Assembly: GCA_031296355.1 (NCBI GenBank)
Contig: JARLFX010000044.1
Location: 1 to 37,185, forward strand
Length of the DNA stretch: 37,185 bases
Reading direction: 5' to 3'
Source: Acidobacteriaceae bacterium
GTDB lineage: Bacteria > Acidobacteriota > Terriglobia > Terriglobales > Acidobacteriaceae
The first letter of the stretch is position 1; each line of letters starts with the position of its first letter. A program made the position numbers and the translations under genes. Below are positions 1 to 8,467 of this stretch, in pieces. The notes beneath the pieces were generated by a model. The model had not been told where the DNA came from. It saw only the letters and a program-made list of their open reading frames with translations, and did no database searches.

Positions 1-71
1 CTCCAGATTGAACCCGATCGCTTCCTTCCGCAATCCAAATCACCATGCTCCAAGTTGTAAAGTAAGTGACA

Positions 72-137
72 TTGGGCTTTAGCCCTCGTTTATTTTCTGG
101 CATTTACGGCACGACTGAAGTCGTGCCCTTTCAAAAC
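72..137. repeat. Dispersed two-hairpin repeat, copy A
   Basis: Two short palindromes lie side by side: GGGCT-tt-AGCCC at 74-85 and a perfect 9-bp stem GGCACGACT/AGTCGTGCC at 108-127, followed by CCTTTCAAAACA. The reverse complement of the second module and its flank recurs at 9521-9556 with only a few differences. That indicates a dispersed REP-like family of intergenic elements. No coding function is seen. It sits downstream of the rpmB terminator. Confidence 0.7.
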
Positions 138-240
138 AACGCTGCAGCGGGAGTTTTTCCGCAGCCTGTTTAGCCCCCGAGGGAATCATCATTTCTCTAC
201 ACCATTTCTGAAGCCGTGCTAAGCCTGCCGTCTTCCGGAC

Positions 241-270
241 ACAACAAAACCCCGTCCGCACGGACGGGGT
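241..270 (-). terminator. Rho-independent terminator of rpmB
   Basis: On the minus strand a perfect 9-bp GC-rich stem (ACCCCGTCC/GGACGGGGT, 249-270) with a 4-nt loop is followed directly by TTTTGTTGT. It begins about 25 nt after the rpmB stop codon and reads in the same direction. Confidence 0.9.
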
Positions 271-295
271 CATATCGAGCTAATTCCTGTTTGTC

Positions 296-520
296 TTAAG
301 CTACTGGCGCGGCAGTCTTTGCAGCCGTCGGGCCTGCCTTGGTAATCTTGCCGCTCTTAATGCAGCTTGCGCATACGCGCAGTCGCTTCGGAGCACCGTT
401 CACCAGCGCCTTCACTGCCTGAAGATTCACGTTCCAGCGACGCCGCGTGATATTGTGCGCGTGAGAAATGTTGTTACCGAACTGCGGCCCTTTGCCGCAA
501 ATATCGCATACTTGTGCCAT
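296..520 (-). CDS. rpmB: 50S ribosomal protein bL28
   Basis: Structural protein of the large ribosomal subunit. The 74-residue product begins [20 protein letters not shown] and carries the family's RRRWNVNLQ segment at about residues 26-34 and a second CxxC (CASC, about 50-53). Together with CDIC near the N-terminus this gives the zinc-type four-cysteine arrangement. Length is normal apart from a short Ala/Thr-rich tail. A GGAG Shine-Dalgarno sits about 7 nt before the ATG. The gene is monocistronic, ends in a strong terminator, and is divergent from mtgA. Confidence 0.97.
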   Translation of the reverse strand: MAQVCDICGKGPQFGNNISHAHNITRRRWNVNLQAVKALVNGAPKRLRVCASCIKSGKITKAGPTAAKTAAPVA

Positions 521-683
521 CGTTCAACTCCAAATCCTTGTGTACATTACGGCTGCCTTCACTCGTCGCGGCGTATACAGACACACCAAACCCGGCTTGC
601 CGAATCTCCAGTATACCGTGAATTCCAGCCCTGCGCCAGATCCACTTTAAGCGCCAACCCAGCCCAGGCGATTATTCTGGAGT

Positions 684-1391
684 GTGACTGAAAGCCAACA
701 GACACCCCCCAACACCCCGTCCCGGAAGTTCTCCTTCCGCTCCTTTATTCGATGGTTTGCCATTACGGTCGCGCTTCTTTGGGTGCTTGCCGCCCTCATG
801 CTTGTCGCCGCCAGGTGGATCGACCCACCCACAACTGCGGTGCACATCCAGCGCCGCCTCCAGGCCTGGATTCACCACAAGCCGTATCAAAAACACTACA
901 CATTCGTTCCGCTCAGCCAAATCTCGCCCAATTTCCAACATGCTGTCATCTCAGCGGAGGACGCGCGCTTCTACCAGCATCACGGCTTCGATTGGCACGC
1001 AATCCAGGTCGATGCCGAAGAAGATATGGACGGCGGCCGCATTCGCGGTGGTTCCACCATTACGCAGCAACTGGTAAAAAACCTGTTCTTCGGAACCGGT
1101 CGCTCCATCCTTCGCAAGGGTGTCGAGGCCACATTGGTGCCGGTGGCAGAACTCGTCCTCGGCAAGCAGCGCATTCTGGAGCTCTACCTCAACGTGGTCG
1201 AATGGGGCCCAGGCATTTATGGCGCGGAGGCAGCCTGCCATTATCACGACAAAACCACAGCCCGCAATATCGGCCGGCAACAGTCAGCAGAGCTCGCCGC
1301 CATCCTTCCGGCTCCCCTCAAGCGACGGCCCGAGCGCATGGGCCACTATAGCGCCCGCATCCTCGATCGGATGCGCCAGGTCGGCTGGTAA
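684..1391 (+). CDS. mtgA: Monofunctional biosynthetic peptidoglycan transglycosylase
   Basis: Polymerises lipid II into glycan strands at the outer face of the cytoplasmic membrane (GT51 family). The 235-residue product has an N-terminal membrane anchor at about residues 22-45 (WFAITVALLWVLAALMLVAA). GT51 motifs follow in order: the ISAEDARFYQHHGFDW segment with the catalytic Glu, then GGSTITQQLVKNLFF, then RILELYLNVVEWGPGIYGAEAA. There is no transpeptidase domain, hence monofunctional. The start is a GTG. GGAG lies only 1 nt before it, too close for a normal ribosome site, while a -10-like TATTCT (673-678) would put transcription at or next to the start codon. The transcript may therefore be leaderless. 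Confidence 0.95.
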   Translation: MTESQQTPPNTPSRKFSFRSFIRWFAITVALLWVLAALMLVAARWIDPPTTAVHIQRRLQAWIHHKPYQKHYTFVPLSQISPNFQHAVISAEDARFYQHHGFDWHAIQVDAEEDMDGGRIRGGSTITQQLVKNLFFGTGRSILRKGVEATLVPVAELVLGKQRILELYLNVVEWGPGIYGAEAACHYHDKTTARNIGRQQSAELAAILPAPLKRRPERMGHYSARILDRMRQVGW

Positions 1392-1548
1392 TCGCATGGC
1401 TGTATCGACATATAGCTATCATCTAAACACTTGATAAATAAGAGAATTGTCATCCTGAGCACCTTGCCGAAAATAACCCCCAAAAAGCGCACAATCGATA
1501 CATGGAGACTTTCATCCAAATCCTTGCACCCCGCCCGCGCAGCTTTTC

Positions 1549-1582
1549 TAGTCCCTACGTCCCTAGTCCCTTAGTCCCTACA
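1549..1582. repeat. Degenerate tandem repeat of GTCCCT
   Basis: Four copies of GTCCCT begin at 1551, 1559, 1566 and 1574, spaced 8, 7 and 8 nt, mostly in the context TAGTCCCT. Function unknown; it may be simple-sequence slippage. Confidence 0.7.
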
Positions 1583-1864
1583 AGCCCTACCCCCCTCCCC
1601 CCTATTTCCTGTGAAACTGTGACATTTCAGCCAACAAGCAGAAAAGAAACTGCTTACGCCCCAAACCCTCATTACCATCTAGTCACTAGCCTCCGTCCCG
1701 CATAAACACATAACAGACACAAACAAAAAGACTTGCAAGCAAAGCAAGCCTCGGCGTCAACAGCGGATTTTCGTGGATTTAGGCCCAAAAAACGAGCCTC
1801 ATCGCCCCTTTTTCGGGAGTAAGCCCCGTTTTCTGCGCAGCGTGCTCGCCGGCACGTAAACGGC

Positions 1865-1877
1865 AAAAAGCAGGCGG
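1865..1877 (+). repeat. 13-nt direct repeat, upstream copy
   Basis: AAAAAGCAGGCGG occurs exactly here and again at 2178-2190. The two copies bracket the promoter, leader ORF and terminator hairpin in front of the first Oar-like receptor. Confidence 0.75.
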
Positions 1878-1916
1878 TCCTAACGCCGCAGCAGCGCCAG
1901 AAGATCGGGCCAGCGA

Positions 1917-1951
1917 TTGACTCGGAAATGGAGTCTTGTTATAGTCCCGCT
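1917..1951 (+). promoter_or_regulatory. Sigma70-type promoter of the cysteine-rich leader
   Basis: TTGACT (1917-1922), a 17-bp spacer and TATAGT (1940-1945) form a near-consensus promoter. A TGn extended -10 element (TG at 1937-1938) strengthens it. Counting the last base of the -10 as -7 places +1 at 1952, the A of the leader ATG, so the transcript is predicted to be leaderless. No Shine-Dalgarno precedes that ATG. Confidence 0.8.
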
Positions 1952-2020
1952 ATGAGCCTTTGCCTCAAGACGATGGTGTGTGCGGCGTGTTGTTGCACGT
2001 CACATCGGTCTTGTGGGTAA
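1952..2020 (+). CDS. Cysteine-rich leader peptide, 22 aa
   Basis: A 22-codon ORF (ATG to TAA) starts exactly at the predicted transcription start. It encodes six cysteines, at residues 4, 10, 13, 14, 15 and 21, including three consecutive Cys codons (TGT TGT TGC). A terminator-like hairpin begins 30 nt after its stop, and the next gene is a TonB-dependent receptor. Such an arrangement is what an attenuator sensing cysteinyl-tRNA, or a nascent-chain thiol/metal sensor, would look like. Cysteine-rich upstream ORFs with regulatory roles are known in mycobacteria (sulfur genes) and in Bordetella (a copper-responsive one before a TonB receptor gene). Function here is inferred from position and codon content; no homology is claimed. 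The peptide product may be irrelevant and only its translation important. Confidence 0.6.
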   Translation: MSLCLKTMVCAACCCTSHRSCG

Positions 2021-2049
2021 GTAACTAGACAGGCTTCGCCGATTCCCAT

Positions 2050-2090
2050 AAGGCCGCGTTTCAGCACCCTTGCTGACGCGGCCTTTCTAT
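2050..2090 (+). terminator. Attenuator-type terminator hairpin
   Basis: Stem arms 2050-2065 and 2072-2085 pair AAGGCCGCGT with ACGCGGCCTT and CAGC with GCTG around a 6-nt loop (two unpaired T). They are followed by TCTATTTCC, a modest T-rich tail. It lies between the leader ORF and the receptor gene, so it would stop transcription before the receptor unless disrupted. GCGGC in the leader (1982-1986, between Cys codons 10 and 13) is complementary to GCCGC in its 5' arm (2054-2058), and CGGCG (1983-1987) to CGCCG (2037-2041). These are possible competing pairings that would need a folding calculation. Confidence 0.75.
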
Positions 2091-2177
2091 TTCCCCACAC
2101 AACTCTCTTTTGAAACGTACAGCAGGCTTCGCACCGGCAACCTCTACCGTTTGCGCTCATTTCCCCAGCGCTTCCGA

Positions 2178-2202
2178 AAAAAGCAGGCGGCCGGTTAACC
2201 GG
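2178..2202 (+). repeat. 13-nt direct repeat copy plus palindrome before the receptor RBS
   Basis: The second copy of AAAAAGCAGGCGG (2178-2190) is followed at once by the perfect palindrome CCGGTTAACCGG (2191-2202). The palindrome ends 6 nt before the AGGAGG ribosome site at 2209-2214. It could be an operator or a small hairpin that modulates ribosome access. Confidence 0.6.
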
Positions 2203-2219
2203 AACTTTAGGAGGTCCAA

Positions 2220-5200
2220 GTGACACGCACAAAAATACTGCATCGATTGCTGATTGCTCTCACGCTTGCATTACCCATTGCCTTCGTTGGCAGCGGAGCA
2301 GTTACCGCGCATGCGCAGATTGTGGGCGGAACCATCAGCGGCACCGTTAAAGACGCAAGTGGCGCTCTTCTCGGTGGAGCAAAGGTAACCGTTCGCCAGC
2401 TCGAAACGGGAGCAACCCGCACTCTCGCAACAGACGCGCAAGGCCGCTTCCACGCGCCATCGGTGCCTGTGGGCAACTACACCATCACCGTAGCCCACGA
2501 CGGCTTCGCCGCGCAGCACCGCACCGGCATATCGCTCGTGGTTGCGCAAAGCCTCCAACTCGAGTTCAATCTCGGCCTCGATACGGTTCATCAGGATGTC
2601 GTCGTCGATGCAACCGACACCAGCGTGAACACAACCTCCCAGCAAACCTCCGGCCTCATCGACGAGCGCCAGGTCAAGGAGCTTCCGCTCAACGGCCGCA
2701 GCTACGACGAGTTGCTCACCCTCAATCCCGCCACCGTCAACTACACCAACGAGCGTTCCGGCGGCATCGGCACCTCGAACTCGTCCGTCGGCAACATGTT
2801 CGCCGTCAGCGGCCGGCGCCCGCAAGACAATCTCTTCCTCCTCAACGGGATTGAATACACCGGCGCGTCCCTCATCAACGTCACGCCCGGCGGCACCAGC
2901 GGCGAGCTGCTGGGTGTCGATGCCGTGCGCGAGTTCAACGTTGAAACCGACACCTACGGCGCCAGCTACGGCAAGCGCGACGGCGCGCAGGTAAGCATCG
3001 TCACCACCTCCGGCACCAACAAGCTCCACGGCTCCGCATTCGAGTTCCTCCGCAACAGCGTCCTCGACGCCAGGAACTACTTCGATGCCGGTTCCATTCC
3101 CGAGTTCCAGCGCAACCAGTTCGGCGGCGCAGTCGGCGGCCCCATTCGCGCCGACAAGCTGTTCCTCTTCGGCAGCTACGAAAACTTCCGGCAAAACTGG
3201 GGCCTCAGCGCCGTTACGCTGGTCCCGGACAACCAGGCACGCCAGGGCTATTTGCCCAACTCCTCGGGCGTCGAGCAGTATGTCGGCGTCAACTCCGCCG
3301 TAGCGCCGCTCTTGGCTCTATGGCCCGTGCAAAACGGCCCCGAGTTGCTCTCCAACGGCCTGCCCAGCGGCATCGCCGAAGCCTTCAGCCATCCTCCACA
3401 ACACATCCGCGAAGACTTCGCCACCACCCGCTTCGACGCCAACCTCAGCAGCAAAGATCTGCTATTTGCCGTTTATACAGCAGACGACAGCACCGCCAAC
3501 ACCCCCTCGGCTAATCCTCTGAGCCTCGTCAACGAGAGCCTGCGTGAACAGGTCGCCAGCGTGCAGGAGCAGCATGTCGTTTCGCCGTCGCTCCTCAACA
3601 CCGCGCGCATCGGTTTCTCGCGCGCCAGCTATTTCTTTACCGGATACACGCCCGCATCGGTTACCGGCTGGGTCACGGGCAAGCAGGTTGGCGCCATTGT
3701 CATCAGCGGCAGCACCGCTTCGAACGGCGCATCCACTATCACCGGCGCGGGCACCAATGTCGGTAGCAACAACAAGACCGCGCGCAATCTGTTCACTGCC
3801 GACGACCACATCTACTGGTCGCGCGGTCGGCAGCAAATCGAGGCCGGCGTGTGGCTTCAGCGCGTGCAGTCCAACGACCTGCTCGCACAGTATCAGTACG
3901 GCCAGGCCTCCTTCAGCACTTTGCAAACCTTCCTGCAGGGCACTGTAGCTACATTCACCGTTGTCCCTTCGCCGACCGAGTTAGGCTGGCGCTCGCTGGA
4001 AGTTGCCGAATTCGTCGAAGACACAATCAAGCTGAAGCCGCGTCTCGAACTGCGCGCCGGCGTCCGTATCGAGTCAACTAATGGTTGGAACGAGGCACAG
4101 GGCCGCGCTGCAAACTATGCCCTCGTCAATGGCGTCCTGCAAACCGCCCCAGTGGTCGGCAACTCGGCGCTCACCGTCAACCGCGCAAAATTTCTGCCCT
4201 CGCCCCGCGTAGGCTTTGCGTGGGATGTGTGGGGCAACGGCAAGACCGCCATCCGTGGCGGTTTCGGTCTCTATTACGGCCTACTCGACACACTCGACTA
4301 CCGCCTCGACCAGACCGCGCCATTCAACACCGCAGAGTCGATCAAGCCGATCGCAGTCTCGAGCCTTAACTTCACGCCGGGCACACCGCCGCCTGCCGGG
4401 ACAAAGGTGTCGCCCAGCAATGTGCAGCCCGATATTGCCACCCCCGCCGTGCTCGAGTGGAGCCTCCGCGTCGAACAGCAAATTGCGCCGCGTACTTCGC
4501 TCACCGTGGGCTACGTAGGCTCGCACAGCTATCACCAGATTCTCTCTGAAGACATGAACGAACCGATCCCTCAGTACACATCCACCGGCGCGCCTTACTA
4601 CATCACCGGAGCGGCGCTCGCCAATCCAAACCTGGCCAACACAACCTCATGGGTTTCGCAGGGCGTCGGTTTTTACAGCGCGCTTGAAGTCGATGTGCGG
4701 CGCTCCTTCGGAAACGGCGTGCAGTTCCGCGGCAACTACACTTACGCAAAAAATCTCGACGATGGGTCGGCCTGGAACACAAGCGTCAGCGGCAATACTC
4801 CGGCCTTCGTCTCCTTTCCGCAGAACCCCAAACTCGACTGGGGTCCGGCCGCAACCGACGTCCGCCATGTTGCCTCGCTCAACGGAAGCTATGAGCTGCC
4901 CTTCGGTCCGCACAAGCACTTCCTCAATCGCGCATCGGCTCCGGTCAATCTCTTCGCCGCCGGCTGGACTACAAGCGCAATAGTGAACCTGCAGACCGGC
5001 TTCCCCTTCTCCCCCCAGCTTGGTTACAACCCCACCGGCAACGGCGACACGCGTAACCCCATCCGCCCCAACTGGAATCCAGCCTTCAGTGGCAACCTCT
5101 ATCCGCGCACGCCGACCCATTACTTCAGCCCGCAGGCCTTCCTCCCACCCCCCTCCGGAACCTTCGGCAACGTCTCCCGCGATGCCCTCTCCGGCCCTGG

Positions 5201-5429
5201 CCTCTTCGGATTGGATTTCTCCGCTGCCAAAGGTGCGCACCTTACCGAGCGGCTCGGCCTGCAATTCCGCGCCGAGTTCTTCAACATCCTCAACCGCACC
5301 AACTTCTCGACACCCAACGAAGTCGTCTACACCTCGGCAACTTCGGGAATCTCCCCCACCGCCGGCGTTGTCACTGCAACCTCCACCACTTCGCGCCAGG
5401 TCCAGTTCGGCGCTAAGCTTCAGTTCTAG
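2220..5429 (+). CDS. Oar-like TonB-dependent receptor, sulfur-poor
   Basis: Outer-membrane receptor for energised uptake, substrate unknown. The 1069 residues comprise a signal peptide (cleavage likely after AHA, about residue 32), a carboxypeptidase-regulatory-like domain (about 38-118, GTISGTVKDASGALLGGAKV), a plug-like region (about 140-265, with LPLNGRSYDELLTLNP) and a long beta-barrel ending in Phe. The GTG start is chosen because AGGAGG (2209-2214) lies 5 nt upstream. The product has no cysteine and only three methionines including the initiator; the second Oar-like receptor at 27272 has about a dozen Met and four Cys. Expression is probably controlled by the Cys-rich leader and attenuator upstream, and a strong terminator follows. 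Oar-like proteins are expanded in Acidobacteria and often import glycans or peptides; the sulfur link here is inference. Confidence 0.9.
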   Translation: MTRTKILHRLLIALTLALPIAFVGSGAVTAHAQIVGGTISGTVKDASGALLGGAKVTVRQLETGATRTLATDAQGRFHAPSVPVGNYTITVAHDGFAAQHRTGISLVVAQSLQLEFNLGLDTVHQDVVVDATDTSVNTTSQQTSGLIDERQVKELPLNGRSYDELLTLNPATVNYTNERSGGIGTSNSSVGNMFAVSGRRPQDNLFLLNGIEYTGASLINVTPGGTSGELLGVDAVREFNVETDTYGASYGKRDGAQVSIVTTSGTNKLHGSAFEFLRNSVLDARNYFDAGSIPEFQRNQFGGAVGGPIRADKLFLFGSYENFRQNWGLSAVTLVPDNQARQGYLPNSSGVEQYVGVNSAVAPLLALWPVQNGPELLSNGLPSGIAEAFSHPPQHIREDFATTRFDANLSSKDLLFAVYTADDSTANTPSANPLSLVNESLREQVASVQEQHVVSPSLLNTARIGFSRASYFFTGYTPASVTGWVTGKQVGAIVISGSTASNGASTITGAGTNVGSNNKTARNLFTADDHIYWSRGRQQIEAGVWLQRVQSNDLLAQYQYGQASFSTLQTFLQGTVATFTVVPSPTELGWRSLEVAEFVEDTIKLKPRLELRAGVRIESTNGWNEAQGRAANYALVNGVLQTAPVVGNSALTVNRAKFLPSPRVGFAWDVWGNGKTAIRGGFGLYYGLLDTLDYRLDQTAPFNTAESIKPIAVSSLNFTPGTPPPAGTKVSPSNVQPDIATPAVLEWSLRVEQQIAPRTSLTVGYVGSHSYHQILSEDMNEPIPQYTSTGAPYYITGAALANPNLANTTSWVSQGVGFYSALEVDVRRSFGNGVQFRGNYTYAKNLDDGSAWNTSVSGNTPAFVSFPQNPKLDWGPAATDVRHVASLNGSYELPFGPHKHFLNRASAPVNLFAAGWTTSAIVNLQTGFPFSPQLGYNPTGNGDTRNPIRPNWNPAFSGNLYPRTPTHYFSPQAFLPPPSGTFGNVSRDALSGPGLFGLDFSAAKGAHLTERLGLQFRAEFFNILNRTNFSTPNEVVYTSATSGISPTAGVVTATSTTSRQVQFGAKLQF

Positions 5430-5447
5430 AGCAATATTGACCAGCAG

Positions 5448-5492
5448 AAAAGGCCGCTCAAGAGCTACTTTCGATAAGCGGCCTTTTCCTTT
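5448..5492 (+). terminator. Rho-independent terminator of the Oar-like receptor gene
   Basis: A perfect 11-bp stem, AAAAGGCCGCT (5448-5458) with AGCGGCCTTTT (5477-5487), carries an 18-nt loop and is followed by CCTTTTTG. It starts 18 nt after the receptor stop. Its AAGGCCGC core resembles the attenuator hairpin at 2050. Confidence 0.92.
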
Positions 5493-6076
5493 TTGTACCG
5501 CTCGTTACGGGCACGCCTGGCACTGTTTGTGGCGCGTTGTGGGAACTGTGGCTCTGTCGGCACGTGCGATCGAAAGCGCGTAAACTTGAAGTAGTAGTCA
5601 GAGTTTCCCCTTCTCGCCTCAGGCATTCCAGGCTTCGCTCCAGACGAGCACCGCACAAGCACGTAGCCGAACGACTGGAGTTGCCATGACCCTCATCAAG
5701 AAATGCGATGTGCCGAACTATTTTGCCGCGCGCCGGCACGCACGCACACATCCTTGCACGCCCATAAGCCGGCCTGTCGTTTCGGAACCGATACCGGGTG
5801 TAAACCTCGGAAAATCCTCCAAGTTCCGCAAGGACTTTCTCGGGGAGCATTCGTCGACTTCGCCCAGGCCCCTTGCGCCGCGCGTCGATGAAGGCCGCGA
5901 AGTACTCTAGCGATTGAAAGCCTCAAGCGGTTTTGCCCTGAAGCATCTCCCCAAGGCTCGGCCGCAAACTTCAATGTTGAAACCAGGGATGAGAAAACAG
6001 CGGGAAAGCTCCCGCACAACATGCAAATTGCGCCTAATGCGGAAACAGGCGCAGGGACAGTTGAAAGCAGGACACA
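5493..6076. other. Intergenic region without a recognisable gene
   Basis: About 580 bases. Short open frames exist on both strands, but none has recognisable domain content. An AGGAC Shine-Dalgarno about 5 nt before the next ATG (6077) is the only clear signal. The promoter for the glycosyltransferase operon must lie here but was not identified. Confidence 0.55.
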
Positions 6077-8467
6077 ATGCCGATTTCTGAAACTTTTCAT
6101 CCAGACAAACATGCAACAGAGCTAACTTCCGCGACCAGTCTGCCCTTGTCATCGAAGGCGAGTTCTCTGCCTTTGCCTACGCGTATTGCATTCGTTGGCA
6201 ATTATCTGCCGCGCGAGTGCGGCATTGCTACATTCACAACTGACCTATGCACTGCGCTGGCTAAGGAATACGGTGAGGAACGCCTGTTTGCCATCCCCGT
6301 CAACGATCCCGATTCGAATTATGAATATCCGCAACAGGTGCGGTTGGAAATAGAGCAGGAAGACATTGCCTCCTATGAGCGGGCGGCCGATTTTCTCAAC
6401 TTCAACGGCAACGATCTGGTCTGCTTGCAACACGAATACGGCATCTACGGCGGAGTCGCCGGCCGCCATATTCTCGCCCTTTTGCACCGGTTGAAGATGC
6501 CGCTCGTCACTACGTTACACACCGTTCTGCGCGAACCGGACGCAGATCAGCGCGCTGTGCTCGAAGAAATTGCGCAGCTTTCCGATCGCATGGTTGTCAT
6601 GAGTGAACTGGCGGCGCAAATGCTACGTGAGGTTTACGGAGTTCCGGCCGGAAAAATCGACGTCATCCCGCATGGCGTGCCCGATCTTCCCTTCATGGAC
6701 CCCAACTTTTTCAAAGACAAGTTCGGCACGGAAGGCAAGTCGGTTCTGCTTACCTTGGGCCTTCTCTCGCCCAACAAGGGAATTGAGAACGTGATTCGCG
6801 CGCTACCGTCAATTCTGGCGCGGCATCCGAACGTGGTCTATATCGTTTCTGGCGTTACGCATCCTCATATCCGCAAGCGCGAAGGCGAGCGCTACCGAGA
6901 AGGATTGCGTGCTTTGGCAGAGGAGCTTGGCGTTTCGGCGCAATTAATTTTGAACAACCGTTTCGTCAGCGCGGAAGAGCTTGTCGAGCACGTCGGCGCA
7001 GCGGACATTTACATCACCCCTTACCGTCAGGAAGCGCAGGTTGTCTCCGGTACGCTCGCCATCGCGCTCGGTGCGGGCAAGGCAATCGTCTCCACCCCCT
7101 ACTGGCATGCACGCGAGTTGCTCGCCGACAAACGAGGCGTCATTGTTCCCTTCGAAAATCCTGAGGCAATTGCGAACGCGGTTCTGGGATTGCTTGAAAA
7201 CGATGCCGAGCGCCATGCCATGCGCAAGCGGGCCTATCTCTATTCCCGCGGAACGACGTGGCCAAAAACAGCGCACGCCTACATGACGAGCTTTCAGCGC
7301 GCGCGCTTCGAGCACTCGTTGCAGCCGCGGGCCGCGCAGATAGATGGAAGCTCGATCAGCCACACCGACCCCATGGATCGCCTGCCTGCATTGAATACAA
7401 GCCATCTATTGACCATGACCGACGACACCGGCATGTTGCAGCACGCCATCTTTTCCGTGCCGAATACGCGCGAGGGCTATACCACCGACGACAATGCGCG
7501 TGCGCTGGTCGTGTCCGTGCAGTTGGACGAGAACGCTGCATACGACAGCAAGGCGGCGCATCCCAACCTCTCGCGACGGTACTTGGCCTTTTTATGGCTT
7601 GCGTTCAATACCGACACCGGGCGATTCAGAAACTTCCTCGGGTACGACCGCAAGTGGATCGAAGAGATTGGCTCTGAAGACAGCCACGGCCGGGCGCTGT
7701 GGGCGCTGGGCTCAGTATTGGGCCACTCGAAGGACGCGGGATTGCGCGGTGCGGCGGGAAGGTTGTTTGAAGCAGCCGTGCCTGTGGTGACAAAGTTCAG
7801 CAGCCCGCGCGCTTGGGCATTCAGCATTCTCGGCATGCAGGCGTACCTCGACTGGTTTCCCGGCGACCGCGCGGTGCAAGGGATTCGCAACGCGCTCGCC
7901 AATCGTCTGCTTGACATCTACGACCACAGCCGTGCGGAAGGATGGAACTGGTTCGAGAAGAGTCTTTCCTACTCCAATGCACGTCTGCCGCAGGCACTCA
8001 TTCTGGCTGGATGGCGCAGCGAAAACGGGCGCATGATCGCCGCGGGAATCGAAGCGCTGGAATGGCTTGTGGCTGTACAGCACTGCGAAGACAAAAGGGT
8101 CTTTGTTCCCATTGGCTCAAACGGTTTCTATGCCGAAGGCAAGAAGAAAGCTCGCTTCGATCAGCAACCGGTCGAGGCCTGCGCCACTGTCTCCGCTTGC
8201 CTTGAAGCTTACAGGCTCACAAACCAGGAACGCTGGCTTGAGGAAGCGCAACGTGCCTTCCGTTGGTTCCTGGGAAAGAACGATTTGCAGGTGCCGCTTT
8301 ACGATGCGTCCACCGGCGGATGCAGGGACGGGCTTCATCCTGATCGCGTCAATGAGAATCAGGGTGCTGAATCGACGCTTTCCTTTTTGATGGCTCTGCT
8401 CAATATGCAGGCAGCCAGAGCGACAAACGCAAATGAACAGCATAAAGAAATGAGTGTCACTTATTGA
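6077..8467 (+). CDS. GT4 glycosyltransferase with C-terminal all-helical glycosidase-like domain
   Basis: The 796 residues contain two modules. Residues about 35-410 are a group-1/GT4 glycosyltransferase: IAFVGNYLPRECGIATFTTD opens the acceptor Rossmann fold, and LGLLSPNKGIENVIRALP with YRQEAQVVSGTLAIALGAG form the nucleotide-sugar half. Residues about 435-790 look like an (alpha/alpha) barrel, with repeated helices and conserved-looking GYTTDDNARAL, DSHGRALWALG and NENQGAESTLSFL segments of a type seen in helical-barrel sugar enzymes. No signal peptide is present, so it is probably cytoplasmic. The stop codon overlaps the start of the downstream GH130 gene, implying one operon and a shared substrate, perhaps a mannose-type storage or surface glycan. 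The sugar specificity cannot be read from the sequence. Confidence 0.85.
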   Translation: MPISETFHPDKHATELTSATSLPLSSKASSLPLPTRIAFVGNYLPRECGIATFTTDLCTALAKEYGEERLFAIPVNDPDSNYEYPQQVRLEIEQEDIASYERAADFLNFNGNDLVCLQHEYGIYGGVAGRHILALLHRLKMPLVTTLHTVLREPDADQRAVLEEIAQLSDRMVVMSELAAQMLREVYGVPAGKIDVIPHGVPDLPFMDPNFFKDKFGTEGKSVLLTLGLLSPNKGIENVIRALPSILARHPNVVYIVSGVTHPHIRKREGERYREGLRALAEELGVSAQLILNNRFVSAEELVEHVGAADIYITPYRQEAQVVSGTLAIALGAGKAIVSTPYWHARELLADKRGVIVPFENPEAIANAVLGLLENDAERHAMRKRAYLYSRGTTWPKTAHAYMTSFQRARFEHSLQPRAAQIDGSSISHTDPMDRLPALNTSHLLTMTDDTGMLQHAIFSVPNTREGYTTDDNARALVVSVQLDENAAYDSKAAHPNLSRRYLAFLWLAFNTDTGRFRNFLGYDRKWIEEIGSEDSHGRALWALGSVLGHSKDAGLRGAAGRLFEAAVPVVTKFSSPRAWAFSILGMQAYLDWFPGDRAVQGIRNALANRLLDIYDHSRAEGWNWFEKSLSYSNARLPQALILAGWRSENGRMIAAGIEALEWLVAVQHCEDKRVFVPIGSNGFYAEGKKKARFDQQPVEACATVSACLEAYRLTNQERWLEEAQRAFRWFLGKNDLQVPLYDASTGGCRDGLHPDRVNENQGAESTLSFLMALLNMQAARATNANEQHKEMSVTY

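Larger units (their letters stand above)
1392..1916. other. Intergenic region without a recognisable gene
   Basis: About 525 bases between mtgA and the promoter of the leader ORF. It contains a short degenerate tandem repeat (1549-1582), a phrase TCATCCTGAGC near 1450 that looks like the end of another dispersed repeat, and one copy of a 13-nt direct repeat (1865-1877). No ORF with convincing coding character was seen. Confidence 0.6.

Noticed and set aside
2191..2202. CCGGTTAACCGG as part of a riboswitch
   Set aside because: Only a short palindrome is present, and no known riboswitch core was recognised in the leader.
2271..3194. 307-residue open frame on the minus strand inside the first receptor gene
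   Set aside because: It mirrors the receptor's codon usage, has no domain-like content or ribosome site, and lies wholly within a well-supported gene.
5686..5910. 74-residue frame after the first receptor
   Set aside because: A GGAG is near, but the sequence is rich in His/Arg/Pro with no fold pattern, and opposite-strand frames are equally long.
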